Of a DNA stretch of 37,345 nt, positions 28,672-35,800 are shown piece after piece; position 1 is the first letter of the stretch; each line of letters starts with the position of its first letter. Source of the stretch: Micromonospora deserti (lineage in GTDB: Bacteria; Actinomycetota; Actinomycetes; Mycobacteriales; Micromonosporaceae); assembly GCF_003236335.1 (NCBI RefSeq), contig NZ_POUB01000033.1, positions 1-37,345 of the forward strand, written 5' to 3'. A program made the position numbers and the translations under genes. The notes under the pieces are model-generated. The model saw nothing but the letters and a program-made list of their open reading frames with translations. It searched no databases and was not told the origin of the DNA.

Positions 28672-28977
28672 GTGTTGTCGATCCTGCTTCAGGTTCTCTA
28701 CCTGATCCTCTATGTGTTCCTGCTTCTTCTTCTGTCCCGGTTTGTCCTCAGCGCAGTTCTGCAGTACGGCCGGCGCTGGCAACCGGGGCGCGCGGCATCG
28801 GCGGGACTGGAATCCGTGTGGAGCGTCACTGATCCCCCTCTCAGCGCGTTGAGGCGTGTGATCCCTCCGCTGCGAATTGGTACCGTGAGCATCGACCTGG
28901 CCTCCCTTGTGCTCCTGGTTATCCTGTTCGTGCTGATGGAGTTCGTGTTAGAGCCGTCGATCATCAGGACCGCCTGA
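28672..28977 (+). CDS. YggT-family membrane protein
   Basis: This 101-residue protein has two hydrophobic helices (about 3-27 and 76-97) separated by a short cytoplasmic stretch with [17 protein letters not shown], the YggT (YlmG) family signature. Members sit next to sepF and divIVA in many Gram-positive bacteria, and the plastid homologue affects nucleoid and envelope organisation. The exact role is unknown. The start is GTG with a weak ribosome site. The stop overlaps an ATG of the divIVA frame, although the true divIVA start is 45 bases later. Confidence 0.9.
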   Translation: MLSILLQVLYLILYVFLLLLLSRFVLSAVLQYGRRWQPGRAASAGLESVWSVTDPPLSALRRVIPPLRIGTVSIDLASLVLLVILFVLMEFVLEPSIIRTA

Positions 28978-29021
28978 TGACCGACGCGCTATCGCGGCCG
29001 CAACTGACCCGAGGAGTTTCG

Positions 29022-29822
29022 ATGCCGCTGACCCCGGCCGACGTCCACAACGTCGCCTTCAAAAAGCCGCCGATCGGCAAGCGGGGGTATGACGAGGAGG
29101 AGGTCGACGCCTTCCTGGACGAGGTCGAGCGCGAGCTCGCCCGTCTCATCGAGGAGAACAACGAGCTGCGTGCCCAGGTGGAGCGCGGCGGTCGTGGCGG
29201 TGCCCCCGCCGGCCCCGGCGGCGACGCCCGGCTCGCGGCGGAGCTCAACGACGTCAAGGCCCAGCTCGACCGGGTGCAGCGCGACAAGGCGGCGGCCGAG
29301 CAGGCCGCCCGGGCGATGCAGGCGGAGCTCGAGCAGGTGCGCGTCGCCGGCGGCCCGGCGGTCACCGGTGACGGCGAGCAGCAGGCGCTGCGGGTGCTGA
29401 TGATGGCCCAGCGCACCGCCGACGACCACGTCTCCGACGCCCGTCGCGAGGCCGACCAGCTGCTCTCCGAGGCCCGGTCCAAGGCCGAGGAGGTCACCCG
29501 CGAGGCGCGCGCCAAGGCCGACGCGCTGGAGCGGGACGCCCGCCAGCGGCACCAGGAGGCCATGGGCGGCCTGGACGCCAAGCGCACCGCGCTGCAGAAG
29601 CACATCGAGGAGCTCAAGCAGTTCGAGCGCGAGTACCGCACCCGGCTCAAGGCGTACCTGGAGAGCCAGCTGCGTGACCTCGACGGTCGCGGCCAGGGCC
29701 TGGAGGCCGAGATGGGCCGTGCCGACAGCGCCCGGGCCGCCGGCGGCAACGGGCTGGCCACCGCCGGTCTCGCGGGCTCCTACGGCGGCGGTCGTTCCGG
29801 CGCTCTCGAAGCCGGTCGCTGA
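29022..29822 (+). CDS. divIVA: Polar growth protein DivIVA (Wag31)
   Basis: DivIVA/Wag31 is a coiled-coil scaffold that binds negatively curved membrane at cell poles and directs apical growth in actinomycetes; it is also called wag31 or ag84. The 266-residue protein begins with the conserved lipid-binding segment [19 protein letters not shown] and [14 protein letters not shown]. Long heptad-repeat coiled coils follow (about 30-60 and 80-215), with a Gly/Ser/Ala-rich tail. The ATG at 29022 is chosen over one 15 codons earlier because GAGGAG precedes it and the protein family starts here. Confidence 0.96.
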   Translation: MPLTPADVHNVAFKKPPIGKRGYDEEEVDAFLDEVERELARLIEENNELRAQVERGGRGGAPAGPGGDARLAAELNDVKAQLDRVQRDKAAAEQAARAMQAELEQVRVAGGPAVTGDGEQQALRVLMMAQRTADDHVSDARREADQLLSEARSKAEEVTREARAKADALERDARQRHQEAMGGLDAKRTALQKHIEELKQFEREYRTRLKAYLESQLRDLDGRGQGLEAEMGRADSARAAGGNGLATAGLAGSYGGGRSGALEAGR

Positions 29823-29827
29823 TTACC

Positions 29828-29866
29828 GGTCGGCGACCGCCGCCACCGGGTTGACGGTCGCCGACC
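29828..29866 (+). terminator. 12-bp perfect inverted repeat after divIVA
   Basis: GGTCGGCGACCG (29828-29839) and CGGTCGCCGACC (29855-29866) are exact inverted repeats with a 15-nt loop. Each arm is itself nearly palindromic (GGTCG-N-CGACC). The position a few bases after the divIVA stop suits a terminator; there is no U-tract. It probably ends the sepF-yggT-divIVA unit. Confidence 0.55.
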
Positions 29867-29900
29867 TCGCCTCATCGATACGACGCGGCGGGGGTGAGCC

Positions 29901-30512
29901 GTGATAGTCGCCAGTCTCCTGCTCATCCTCGTCGCGGTGGTGCTGCTGGTGCTCGGCCTCGCCGGTGGCTCCAGCCTCCTCCTGATCGTCTCCATCGCGG
30001 CCAGCCTGCTGGCCGCCGTCGCGTTGGTCGCGGGTGCCCGCCAGGTGGCCGCCGCCCGGGTGACGGCGGAGCGGGGCCGCCCCGGTCGGGTCCGACCGGC
30101 CACCACGACCCGACCCGGCACGGGGTACGGGTCGCCGGTGCTGCCGGAGATCCCGGTCCAGCACGTTCCTCCGACGGTCGACGCCGGCGGCACCGGGTGG
30201 CGGCAACCGCCCGAGCCGCCGGCGGCCGGCACCGACCCGCACGCCGTCTCGGACAGTGGTCCGGCCACGGCGTACGACGACGAACCGGCGGCCCAGGAGG
30301 TCACCCCGGCGCAGGCCGCCCGGGTGGCCCGGCTCGGCGCCGAGGTACGGGTGGTCGACGGGCGTCCCCGCTACCACCTGGCCGACTGCGCGCACCTGGT
30401 CGGGCGTGCGCACGAGCCGCTACCCGTCGCCGAGGCCGTCGAACTCGGCTTCACCCCGTGTGGGCGGTGCGCCCCGGACACCGCCCTGCTCGCCGACGCC
30501 CACCGGATCTGA
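29901..30512 (+). CDS. Membrane-anchored putative zinc-binding protein
   Basis: I do not recognise a named family for the whole protein. The 203 residues contain two N-terminal membrane helices (about 1-20 and 24-46) and a Pro/Thr/Gly-rich linker (about 57-135). A compact C-terminal motif follows, with H159, C163, C187 and C190 in the pattern YHxxxC ... GFTPCGRC. This resembles small predicted zinc-binding motifs found appended to nucleases and other proteins, but that is inference. The GTG start is preceded by GGGGGTG. It follows the divIVA hairpin and leads into the DUF167 gene, so it may open a new unit. Confidence 0.75.
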   Translation: MIVASLLLILVAVVLLVLGLAGGSSLLLIVSIAASLLAAVALVAGARQVAAARVTAERGRPGRVRPATTTRPGTGYGSPVLPEIPVQHVPPTVDAGGTGWRQPPEPPAAGTDPHAVSDSGPATAYDDEPAAQEVTPAQAARVARLGAEVRVVDGRPRYHLADCAHLVGRAHEPLPVAEAVELGFTPCGRCAPDTALLADAHRI

Positions 30513-30529
30513 GCGGCGGCCGGCCTGCC

Positions 30530-30829
30530 ATGGACGACATGCTCACCGTCGCGGTACGGGTGAAGCCGGGCGCCGCCCGGGCCCGGGTCGGCGGCTGCTT
30601 CGACGGCCCGCACGGGCCCGCCCTGGTGATCGCGGTGCACGCCCCGGCGGTCGACGGGCGGGCCACCGAGGCCGCCCGGCGGGCGCTGGCCGGCGCGCTC
30701 GGCGTTCGGCCGGCGGCGGTGTCGCTGCGCGCGGGCGCCGCCAGCCGGGACAAGCTCTTCCTGGTCGACGGGGCCGGCCCGGAGTTGACCGAGGCGCTGC
30801 GCCGACTGCGCGACGGGTCCGCCGGGTGA
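30530..30829 (+). CDS. DUF167 (YggU-type) protein
   Basis: This small protein of 99 residues has the DUF167 core: LTVAVRVKPGAARARVGG, then VIAVHAPAVDGRATEAARRALAGAL, and the closing SLRAGAASRDKLFLVDG. The family is widespread, with known structures but no established function, and often lies near yggS and yggT. The ATG follows the zinc-motif gene by 17 bases; an ATG three codons later is an alternative start. Confidence 0.88.
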   Translation: MDDMLTVAVRVKPGAARARVGGCFDGPHGPALVIAVHAPAVDGRATEAARRALAGALGVRPAAVSLRAGAASRDKLFLVDGAGPELTEALRRLRDGSAG

Positions 30830-30851
30830 GGCCCGCCCGGGCCACCCGGCC

Positions 30852-32357
30852 GTGACCCACGGGCTGGATGTCGCGCTCCTGGTCGGTGCGGCGGTGCTGC
30901 TGGTGGCGGTGGGCGCGGTGCGCCTCTCCACCCGCCTCGGCGTGCCGAGCCTGCTGGTCTACCTCGCCCTGGGCGTGGCGATCGGCGAGGCCGGGCTGGG
31001 CATCCGCTTCGACGACGTCGACCTGACCCGTACCCTCGGCTTCTGCGCGCTCATCGTGATCATCGCCGAGGGCGGGTTGAGCGCCCGGTGGAGCACCCTG
31101 CGCCCGGTGCTCGGGATGGCCGCCGCGCTCTCCACCGTCGGGGTGGTGGTGAGCATCCTGCTCGTCGGTCTCTCCGTGCACCTGTTGCTCGGGCTGGACT
31201 GGCGGTTGGCCCTGCTCTACGGCGCGGTGCTCTCCTCCACCGACGCCGCGGCGGTCTTCGCCACCCTGCGCCGGCTGCGCCTGCCGCCCCGGCTGGTGGC
31301 CACCCTCGAGGCCGAGTCGGGGATGAACGACGCCCCGGTGGTGCTGCTGGTGGTGCTGCTGTCCCGGGAGGGCGGCGCGGGCGCGCACCCGTGGTGGTAC
31401 GAGGCTGGGCTGGTCGGCTACGAGCTGGTGGTGGGCGCGCTGGTCGGCTTCGTGGCCGGGCTGGGCGGGCGGTGGGCGCTGCGCCGGGCCGCGCTGCCCT
31501 CGGCCGGGCTCTACCCGATCGCGGCGGTCGGGCTGACCGTGCTGGCGTACGCGGCCGGCGCGGTGCTGCACGCCTCGGGCTTCCTCGCCGTGTACGTCGC
31601 CGGGGTGCTGCTCGGCAACGGCCGGCTGCCGCACCGGCAGGCGATCCTCGGCTTCGCCGACGGGCTGGCCTGGCTCGCCCAGATCGGGCTTTTCGTGCTG
31701 CTGGGCCTGCTGGTCTCGCCGAGCCGGCTCGGTTCGGCGGTGCTGCCGGCGGTGGTCGCCGGCCTGGCCCTGGTGTTCCTGGCCCGGCCGCTGTCGGTGG
31801 CGGTGTCCGCCCTGCCGTTCCGGTTCGGCCTGCGCGAACAGGCGTTCCTGTCCTGGGCGGGGCTGCGCGGCGCGGTGCCGATCGTGCTGGCCACCATCCC
31901 GCTCTCCGAGCGGGTGCCCGGCGCGGACCGGCTGTTCGACGCCGTCTTCGTGCTGGTGGTGATCTTCACGCTGGTGCAGACTGGGGCGCTCGCCCCGGTC
32001 GCGCGCTGGCTGCGGGTGACCGCGCCCGCCGAGCCGGCGGAGATCCGGGTGGAGACGGCGCCGCTGGAGCGGATGCGCGCCGACCTGCTCCAGCTGGAGG
32101 TGCCGCCCGGCTCCCGGCTGGCCGGGGTGCACGTCGACGAGCTGCGGCTGCCGCTGGGCGCCGCGGTGACGCTGGTGCTGCGCGACGGGACGGGCTTCGT
32201 GCCCGGCGCGAACTTCCGGCTCAAGAGTGGCGACAGTCTGCTGATCGTCGCCGCCGGCGGCGTGCGGGACGAGACGGAGAGGCGGCTGCGGGCGATCAGC
32301 CGGCGAGGCCGGCTGGCCCGCTGGTTTGGCGAGTACGGAGAGGATCGCGACGATTGA
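30852..32357 (+). CDS. Potassium/proton (CPA1) antiporter with TrkA_C domain
   Basis: This 501-residue inner membrane antiporter has about 12 helices in the Na_H_exchanger fold. The ion-binding region is visible as SSTDAAAVF (D131) and ESGMND (155-160). The conserved LLGNGRLPHR and LFVLLGLLVSP segments follow. A cytoplasmic TrkA_C/RCK-C regulatory domain is at about 395-475 (LERMRADLLQLEVPPGS...GDSLLIVAA), typical of NhaP2/CvrA K+/H+ antiporters. The cation cannot be settled from sequence. The GTG start lies 22 bases after the DUF167 stop. Confidence 0.9.
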   Translation: MTHGLDVALLVGAAVLLVAVGAVRLSTRLGVPSLLVYLALGVAIGEAGLGIRFDDVDLTRTLGFCALIVIIAEGGLSARWSTLRPVLGMAAALSTVGVVVSILLVGLSVHLLLGLDWRLALLYGAVLSSTDAAAVFATLRRLRLPPRLVATLEAESGMNDAPVVLLVVLLSREGGAGAHPWWYEAGLVGYELVVGALVGFVAGLGGRWALRRAALPSAGLYPIAAVGLTVLAYAAGAVLHASGFLAVYVAGVLLGNGRLPHRQAILGFADGLAWLAQIGLFVLLGLLVSPSRLGSAVLPAVVAGLALVFLARPLSVAVSALPFRFGLREQAFLSWAGLRGAVPIVLATIPLSERVPGADRLFDAVFVLVVIFTLVQTGALAPVARWLRVTAPAEPAEIRVETAPLERMRADLLQLEVPPGSRLAGVHVDELRLPLGAAVTLVLRDGTGFVPGANFRLKSGDSLLIVAAGGVRDETERRLRAISRRGRLARWFGEYGEDRDD

Positions 32358-32375
32358 TCTGCTAGCGTTCCTTTT

Positions 32376-32400
32376 GCCCCAGTAAGGCATAACTCGGGGC
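32376..32400 (+). terminator. Weak stem-loop after the antiporter gene
   Basis: GCCCC (32376-32380) and GGGGC (32396-32400) could pair across a 15-nt loop soon after the antiporter stop. The stem is short and has no following U-tract, so this is a tentative terminator only. Confidence 0.2.
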
Positions 32401-32427
32401 TGAACTGCGGTGCGTCAGCGCGGCACG

Positions 32428-32456
32428 TTGTCGGACGCCTGTACGTTCCGTATCCT
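32428..32456 (+). promoter_or_regulatory. Promoter of traR/dksA-like - lspA - rluD unit
   Basis: TTGTCG (32428-32433) and TATCCT (32451-32456) are separated by exactly 17 bp, a good vegetative promoter for an actinomycete. The predicted mRNA start near 32463 leaves an untranslated leader of about 115 bases. That leader contains a strong hairpin and three CCGCGG palindromes. Confidence 0.65.
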
Positions 32457-32472
32457 TGCCAACCTCCGGAGT

Positions 32473-32492
32473 GCGCGGCGGTGTCGCCGCGC
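32473..32492 (+). promoter_or_regulatory. Strong hairpin in the leader of the DksA-like gene
   Basis: GCGCGGCG (32473-32480) and CGCCGCGC (32485-32492) form a perfect 8-bp stem with a GTGT loop, about ten bases after the predicted transcription start. A 5'-end hairpin can protect mRNA or attenuate transcription. Further down, CCGCGG occurs at 32542, 32552 and 32560 and could pair in several alternative ways. Confidence 0.45.
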
Positions 32493-32579
32493 GCCCGTTT
32501 CGTACCTGGGGGCGCCGATGCCGGCGACCCCTGTCCAGGTGCCGCGGACCACCGCGGTTCCGCGGCCGAGGGAGCGACG

Positions 32580-32999
32580 ATGGCGAAGCCAGCCGACACC
32601 AGGACCGCCGGCCGCAAGCCGGTGGCGAAGGCCACCCGCAGCGCGGCGGAGACCGAGAAGATCCGGGCAGCCCTGGCGGCACGGCGTGACGAGTTGCGCG
32701 CCGAGTACGATCAGACGCTGAGCGAGATCACCGAGCTGCAGCGCGATCGGCTGACCGACTCGGCCGGCGACGACCAGGCCGACACCGGCACCAAGACGTT
32801 CGAGCGGGAGCAGGAGATCTCTCTCGCCAACAGCATCAAGGAACGGATCACGCAGGTCGAGCGGGCGTTGGAACGGCTCGACGAGGGTGGTTACGGCTGG
32901 TGTGAGCGGTGCGGCAACCCGATCCCGGTGGAGCGGCTCGCCGCCTTCCCGTCGGCCACCCTCTGCGTGACCTGCAAGCAGCTGGAGGAGCGGCGCTGA
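32580..32999 (+). CDS. TraR/DksA-type C4 zinc-finger protein
   Basis: This 139-residue protein has a basic N-terminus, a long helical hairpin (about 22-103), and a C-terminal DksA/TraR zinc finger with C108, C111, C129 and C132 (CERC ... CVTC). DksA-like proteins bind in the RNA polymerase secondary channel; whether this one does is not known from sequence. The canonical DksA coiled-coil tip aspartates cannot be assigned with confidence. The ATG is preceded by GAGGGAG. Linkage to lspA and rluD is conserved in actinobacteria, though the reason is unclear. Confidence 0.88.
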   Translation: MAKPADTRTAGRKPVAKATRSAAETEKIRAALAARRDELRAEYDQTLSEITELQRDRLTDSAGDDQADTGTKTFEREQEISLANSIKERITQVERALERLDEGGYGWCERCGNPIPVERLAAFPSATLCVTCKQLEERR

Positions 33000-33024
33000 G
33001 GCCCGCTCCCCGGCGGCCGATGGA

Positions 33025-33044
33025 GGCGGCGCGCCAGCGCCGCC
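33025..33044 (+). terminator. Stem-loop between the DksA-like gene and lspA
   Basis: GGCGGCGC (33025-33032) and GCGCCGCC (33037-33044) form a perfect 8-bp stem with a GCCA loop in the 66-bp gap. There is no U-tract. It may partly separate expression of the two genes or stabilise an mRNA end. Confidence 0.4.
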
Positions 33045-33065
33045 GCGAACGTCGATGGGGAGCAG

Positions 33066-33692
33066 ATGTCCGAAGCACCGCCCGCCGGGTCCGGTCCCGC
33101 TGAGCCGGCCGGCACGCCCCGGCGCAGAGCCGTCACGGTCCTGCTCGGCATCGCGCTGGTCGCCCTCCTGGCCGACCTGGGCACCAAGCACCTGGCCCTG
33201 GTGGCCCTGACCGACCGCGAGCCGGTCCGGTTGCTCGGCGGCGCCGTCTACCTCTCGCTGACCCGCAACAGCGGCGCTGCCTGGAGCATCGGCGCCGACC
33301 ACACCTGGGTCTTCCCACTGATCACCCTCGGCGTGGTCGGCTGGATCCTGTGGATGGCGCTGCGGCTGCGGTCGCTGCCCTGGGCGGTCTCGCTCGGCCT
33401 GGTGCTGGGTGGCGCGTTGGGCAACCTGACCGACCGGATCTTCCGGGCCCCCGGCTGGTTCGTCGGCCATGTGGTCGACATGGTCAGCCTCTTCGACCCG
33501 TACGGCCGGGTCTGGCCGGTGTTCAACCTGGCCGACAGCGCGCTGGTCTGCGGCGTGGTCCTCGCCGTGCTGCTGGAGCTCACCGGTCGCCAGCGCGACG
33601 GCAGCCGGGTCGGCCGGGCCGCGGACGGCGTGGCCGCGGCGGAGCCGACCACCGGCGGGCCGGCCGGGGCCGGGCAGCGGGAGCGGGCGTGA
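33066..33692 (+). CDS. lspA: Lipoprotein signal peptidase (signal peptidase II)
   Basis: LspA is the membrane aspartyl protease that removes the signal peptide from diacylglyceryl-modified prolipoproteins. The 208-residue protein has four membrane helices and the family blocks DLGTKH (37-42), [11 protein letters not shown] (67-76) and [10 protein letters not shown] (115-124). The catalytic aspartates are D138 (GHVVDMV) and D157 (FNLAD), 19 residues apart, as in characterised enzymes. A short Ala/Gly/Arg tail after about 175 is disordered. The ATG is preceded by GGGGAG. The stop overlaps the rluD GTG. Confidence 0.95.
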   Translation: MSEAPPAGSGPAEPAGTPRRRAVTVLLGIALVALLADLGTKHLALVALTDREPVRLLGGAVYLSLTRNSGAAWSIGADHTWVFPLITLGVVGWILWMALRLRSLPWAVSLGLVLGGALGNLTDRIFRAPGWFVGHVVDMVSLFDPYGRVWPVFNLADSALVCGVVLAVLLELTGRQRDGSRVGRAADGVAAAEPTTGGPAGAGQRERA

Positions 33693-34633
33693 CTTCCGCC
33701 TCCGCCGCCGGCGGCGACCACCGCTCACTGCCCGTGCCGGACGGCCTCGACGGGATGCGGCTGGACCAGGCCGTGTCCCGGCTCTTCGGGCTCTCCCGTA
33801 CCGCCGCCGCGGCCCTGGTCGACGCCGGTGACGCCCTGGTCGACGGGACGGCGCGCCCCAACTCGCACCGGGTCAAGGCCGGCTCCTGGCTGGAGGTGAC
33901 CCTGCCCGCGCCGGCCGCCCCGCCCGTCGTGGTGCCGCAGGCGGTGCCGGGCCTGCGGGTGGTCTACGCCGACGACGACATCGTGGTGGTGGACAAGCCG
34001 GTCGGCGTCGCCGCCCACCCCAGCCCCGGCTGGACCGGCCCGACCGTCATCGGCGGGCTCGCCGCGATCGGGCACCGCATCTCCACCAGCGGCGCCGCCG
34101 AGCGGCAGGGCGTGGTGCACCGGCTCGACGTCGGCACCACCGGGATCATGGTGGTGGCCAAGAGCGAGCAGGCGTACAGCGCGTTGAAGCGGGCGTTCAA
34201 GTACCGCGAGGTGGACAAGTGCTACCACGCGGTGGTCCAGGGGCACCTGGACCCGCTGCGCGGCACCATCGACGCCCCGATCGACCGGCACCCCACGCAC
34301 GACTACCGCTGGGCGGTCGTCTCCGGCGGCAAGCCCAGCATCACCCACTACGACACGCTGGAGGCGTTCCCGGCGGCGAGCCTGGTCGACGTCCGGCTGG
34401 AGACCGGCCGGACCCACCAGATCCGGGTGCATTTCTCCACCCTGCGGCACCCGTGCGTGGGCGACCTCACGTACGGCGCGGACCCCATCCTTGCCGGCCG
34501 GCTCGGCCTGGCCCGGCAGTGGCTGCACGCCCGGGCGTTGAGTTTCCTGCACCCCGGAACCGGGGACGAGGTGCGCTTCGTCAGCGACTACCCTGACGAC
34601 CTGGACCGCGCGCTCGAGATCCTCCGCGACTGA
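33689..34633 (+). CDS. rluD: RluD-family 23S rRNA pseudouridine synthase
   Basis: The enzyme isomerises uridine to pseudouridine in RNA. The 314-residue protein has an N-terminal S4-like RNA-binding domain (about 20-75: [22 protein letters not shown]). The RluA-type catalytic domain follows, with the catalytic aspartate D147 in HRLDVGTTG and the [11 protein letters not shown] segment. RluA/RluC/RluD members are hard to separate by sequence, so site specificity is tentative. The GTG start overlaps the lspA stop (GTGA), a coupling that recurs widely in bacteria. Confidence 0.92.
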   Translation: MTSASAAGGDHRSLPVPDGLDGMRLDQAVSRLFGLSRTAAAALVDAGDALVDGTARPNSHRVKAGSWLEVTLPAPAAPPVVVPQAVPGLRVVYADDDIVVVDKPVGVAAHPSPGWTGPTVIGGLAAIGHRISTSGAAERQGVVHRLDVGTTGIMVVAKSEQAYSALKRAFKYREVDKCYHAVVQGHLDPLRGTIDAPIDRHPTHDYRWAVVSGGKPSITHYDTLEAFPAASLVDVRLETGRTHQIRVHFSTLRHPCVGDLTYGADPILAGRLGLARQWLHARALSFLHPGTGDEVRFVSDYPDDLDRALEILRD

Positions 34634-34675
34634 GCGGCGACCCGCCCGACCAGACCGACGAGGGGATGCCCGCCC

Positions 34676-35701
34676 GTGCGCGCCGGTGACCTGCTGCGGC
34701 AGTTGGACCAGCAGCTGCTGCCCCGCCTGGCCGGCGCCGTGACCCGGCTCGGGCACGGCCCGGCCCGCACCCAGGTGCTCTCCTGGGCCGCGGCGCTGTC
34801 CTGCGTCGCCGTGCTGCTCGCCGCCGGATGGGCCACCGACGAGCGGCCGGCGGGCGACCGGACGGTCGGCGAGGTGACCCGGGTCGGGGTGGCCGACGGC
34901 GACTCCATCCCCGGCTACGTGCGTACCGCCGCCGCGGACCTGGCCACGCTGGCGGCCGCCGTACCGGAACCGGGCGACGGCACCTGGGCCCTGGTGTCGC
35001 TCTCGTCGTACCTGACCCCGCAGGGGGCGGCGGCGGTCTTCGGTGACGTGCCGGTCGCCGCGGTCTTCGGGCGGGTGCCGCTGCCCGATCGGCAGACCGA
35101 GATCGTGCGCATCCCCGCCCAGCGGCTCCCCGACGACGTGGTCGCCGGGATGACCGGGCTCGCCGCCCGCAAGGACCGCGAGGCGGCCGACTACCGGGCC
35201 AGGGCCGCCGCGTTGACCGGCGACGCCGCCGTCGAGCGCGAGCTGCGGCAGGTGTACGACAGCGGTGCGCAGGTCGCGGCGGCGGAGGCGGCGGCGTTCC
35301 GCTCCGGGTGCGCCTGCCTCTACGCGGCGGTGGTCCGTGCCGAGCCGGCCGCGTTGCGCGGTGTGGCGTCCCGACCCGCGGTGCGGGCGGTCGACCCCGC
35401 GCCCGAGGTCCGCCGGCTCGACCGGACCGTCTTCACGCCGCCGCTGCCCGAACAGCGCGACGTCGCGCGCCCGCCCGCGGACGGCGGGCTCACCCCGACC
35501 CCGCCGGGCGGGGACCGGGCCGGCACCCCGACCGGCGCCCCGTCGGCCACCGCGAGCGCGGGCGAAACGTCGGAACCCGCACCGGACGTGACGGATTCGT
35601 CACCCTCTTCCGCCGCGCCGACGCCGGCACCGACGCCCCCGGCAACGCCGCCGACCTCGGCGGACGCGACCGGCGGCGGCACACCGGGGCCGGCGGGGTG
35701 A
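34676..35701 (+). CDS. Single-pass membrane protein of unknown function
   Basis: I do not recognise this 341-residue protein. It has a short basic/amphipathic cytoplasmic N-terminus and one hydrophobic helix (about 34-51). A predominantly extracytoplasmic globular region follows (about 75-235), with a pair of close cysteines in SGCACLYAAV near residue 212. The long tail (about 260-341) is rich in Thr, Pro, Ser and Ala, like surface-exposed linkers. The start is GTG with GAGGGG upstream. It follows rluD by 42 bases and precedes the ParA-like ATPase, so a link to that protein is possible but unproven. Confidence 0.75.
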   Translation: MRAGDLLRQLDQQLLPRLAGAVTRLGHGPARTQVLSWAAALSCVAVLLAAGWATDERPAGDRTVGEVTRVGVADGDSIPGYVRTAAADLATLAAAVPEPGDGTWALVSLSSYLTPQGAAAVFGDVPVAAVFGRVPLPDRQTEIVRIPAQRLPDDVVAGMTGLAARKDREAADYRARAAALTGDAAVERELRQVYDSGAQVAAAEAAAFRSGCACLYAAVVRAEPAALRGVASRPAVRAVDPAPEVRRLDRTVFTPPLPEQRDVARPPADGGLTPTPPGGDRAGTPTGAPSATASAGETSEPAPDVTDSSPSSAAPTPAPTPPATPPTSADATGGGTPGPAG

Positions 35702-35723
35702 CGAGGCCCGACACCACAGGTGC

Positions 35724-35742
35724 GCGGACCGGTGTGGTCCGC
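35724..35742 (+). terminator. Hairpin after the unknown membrane protein gene
   Basis: GCGGACC (35724-35730) and GGTCCGC (35736-35742) form a perfect 7-bp stem with a 5-nt loop. A moderately T-rich stretch (ATAGGGTTTCGTT) follows. It is a likely terminator. -10-like hexamers TAGGGT (35744-35749) and TAGCCT (35758-35763) that could start the ParA-like gene follow it immediately. Confidence 0.5.
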
Positions 35743-35800
35743 ATAGGGTTTCGTTCGTAGCCTGTCAGACGGGTATCGATGGCGCTGGGGAGGGCGAGCC

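Noticed and set aside
28977..29021. DivIVA start at the ATG overlapping the yggT stop
   Set aside because: No ribosome site there; the conserved protein begins MPLTPADV at 29022 with GAGGAG upstream.
30543..32390. A 615-codon frame antisense to the antiporter and DUF167 genes
   Set aside because: Gln/His/Arg/Gly-rich shadow without a ribosome site; the opposite strand has clear membrane-protein signatures.
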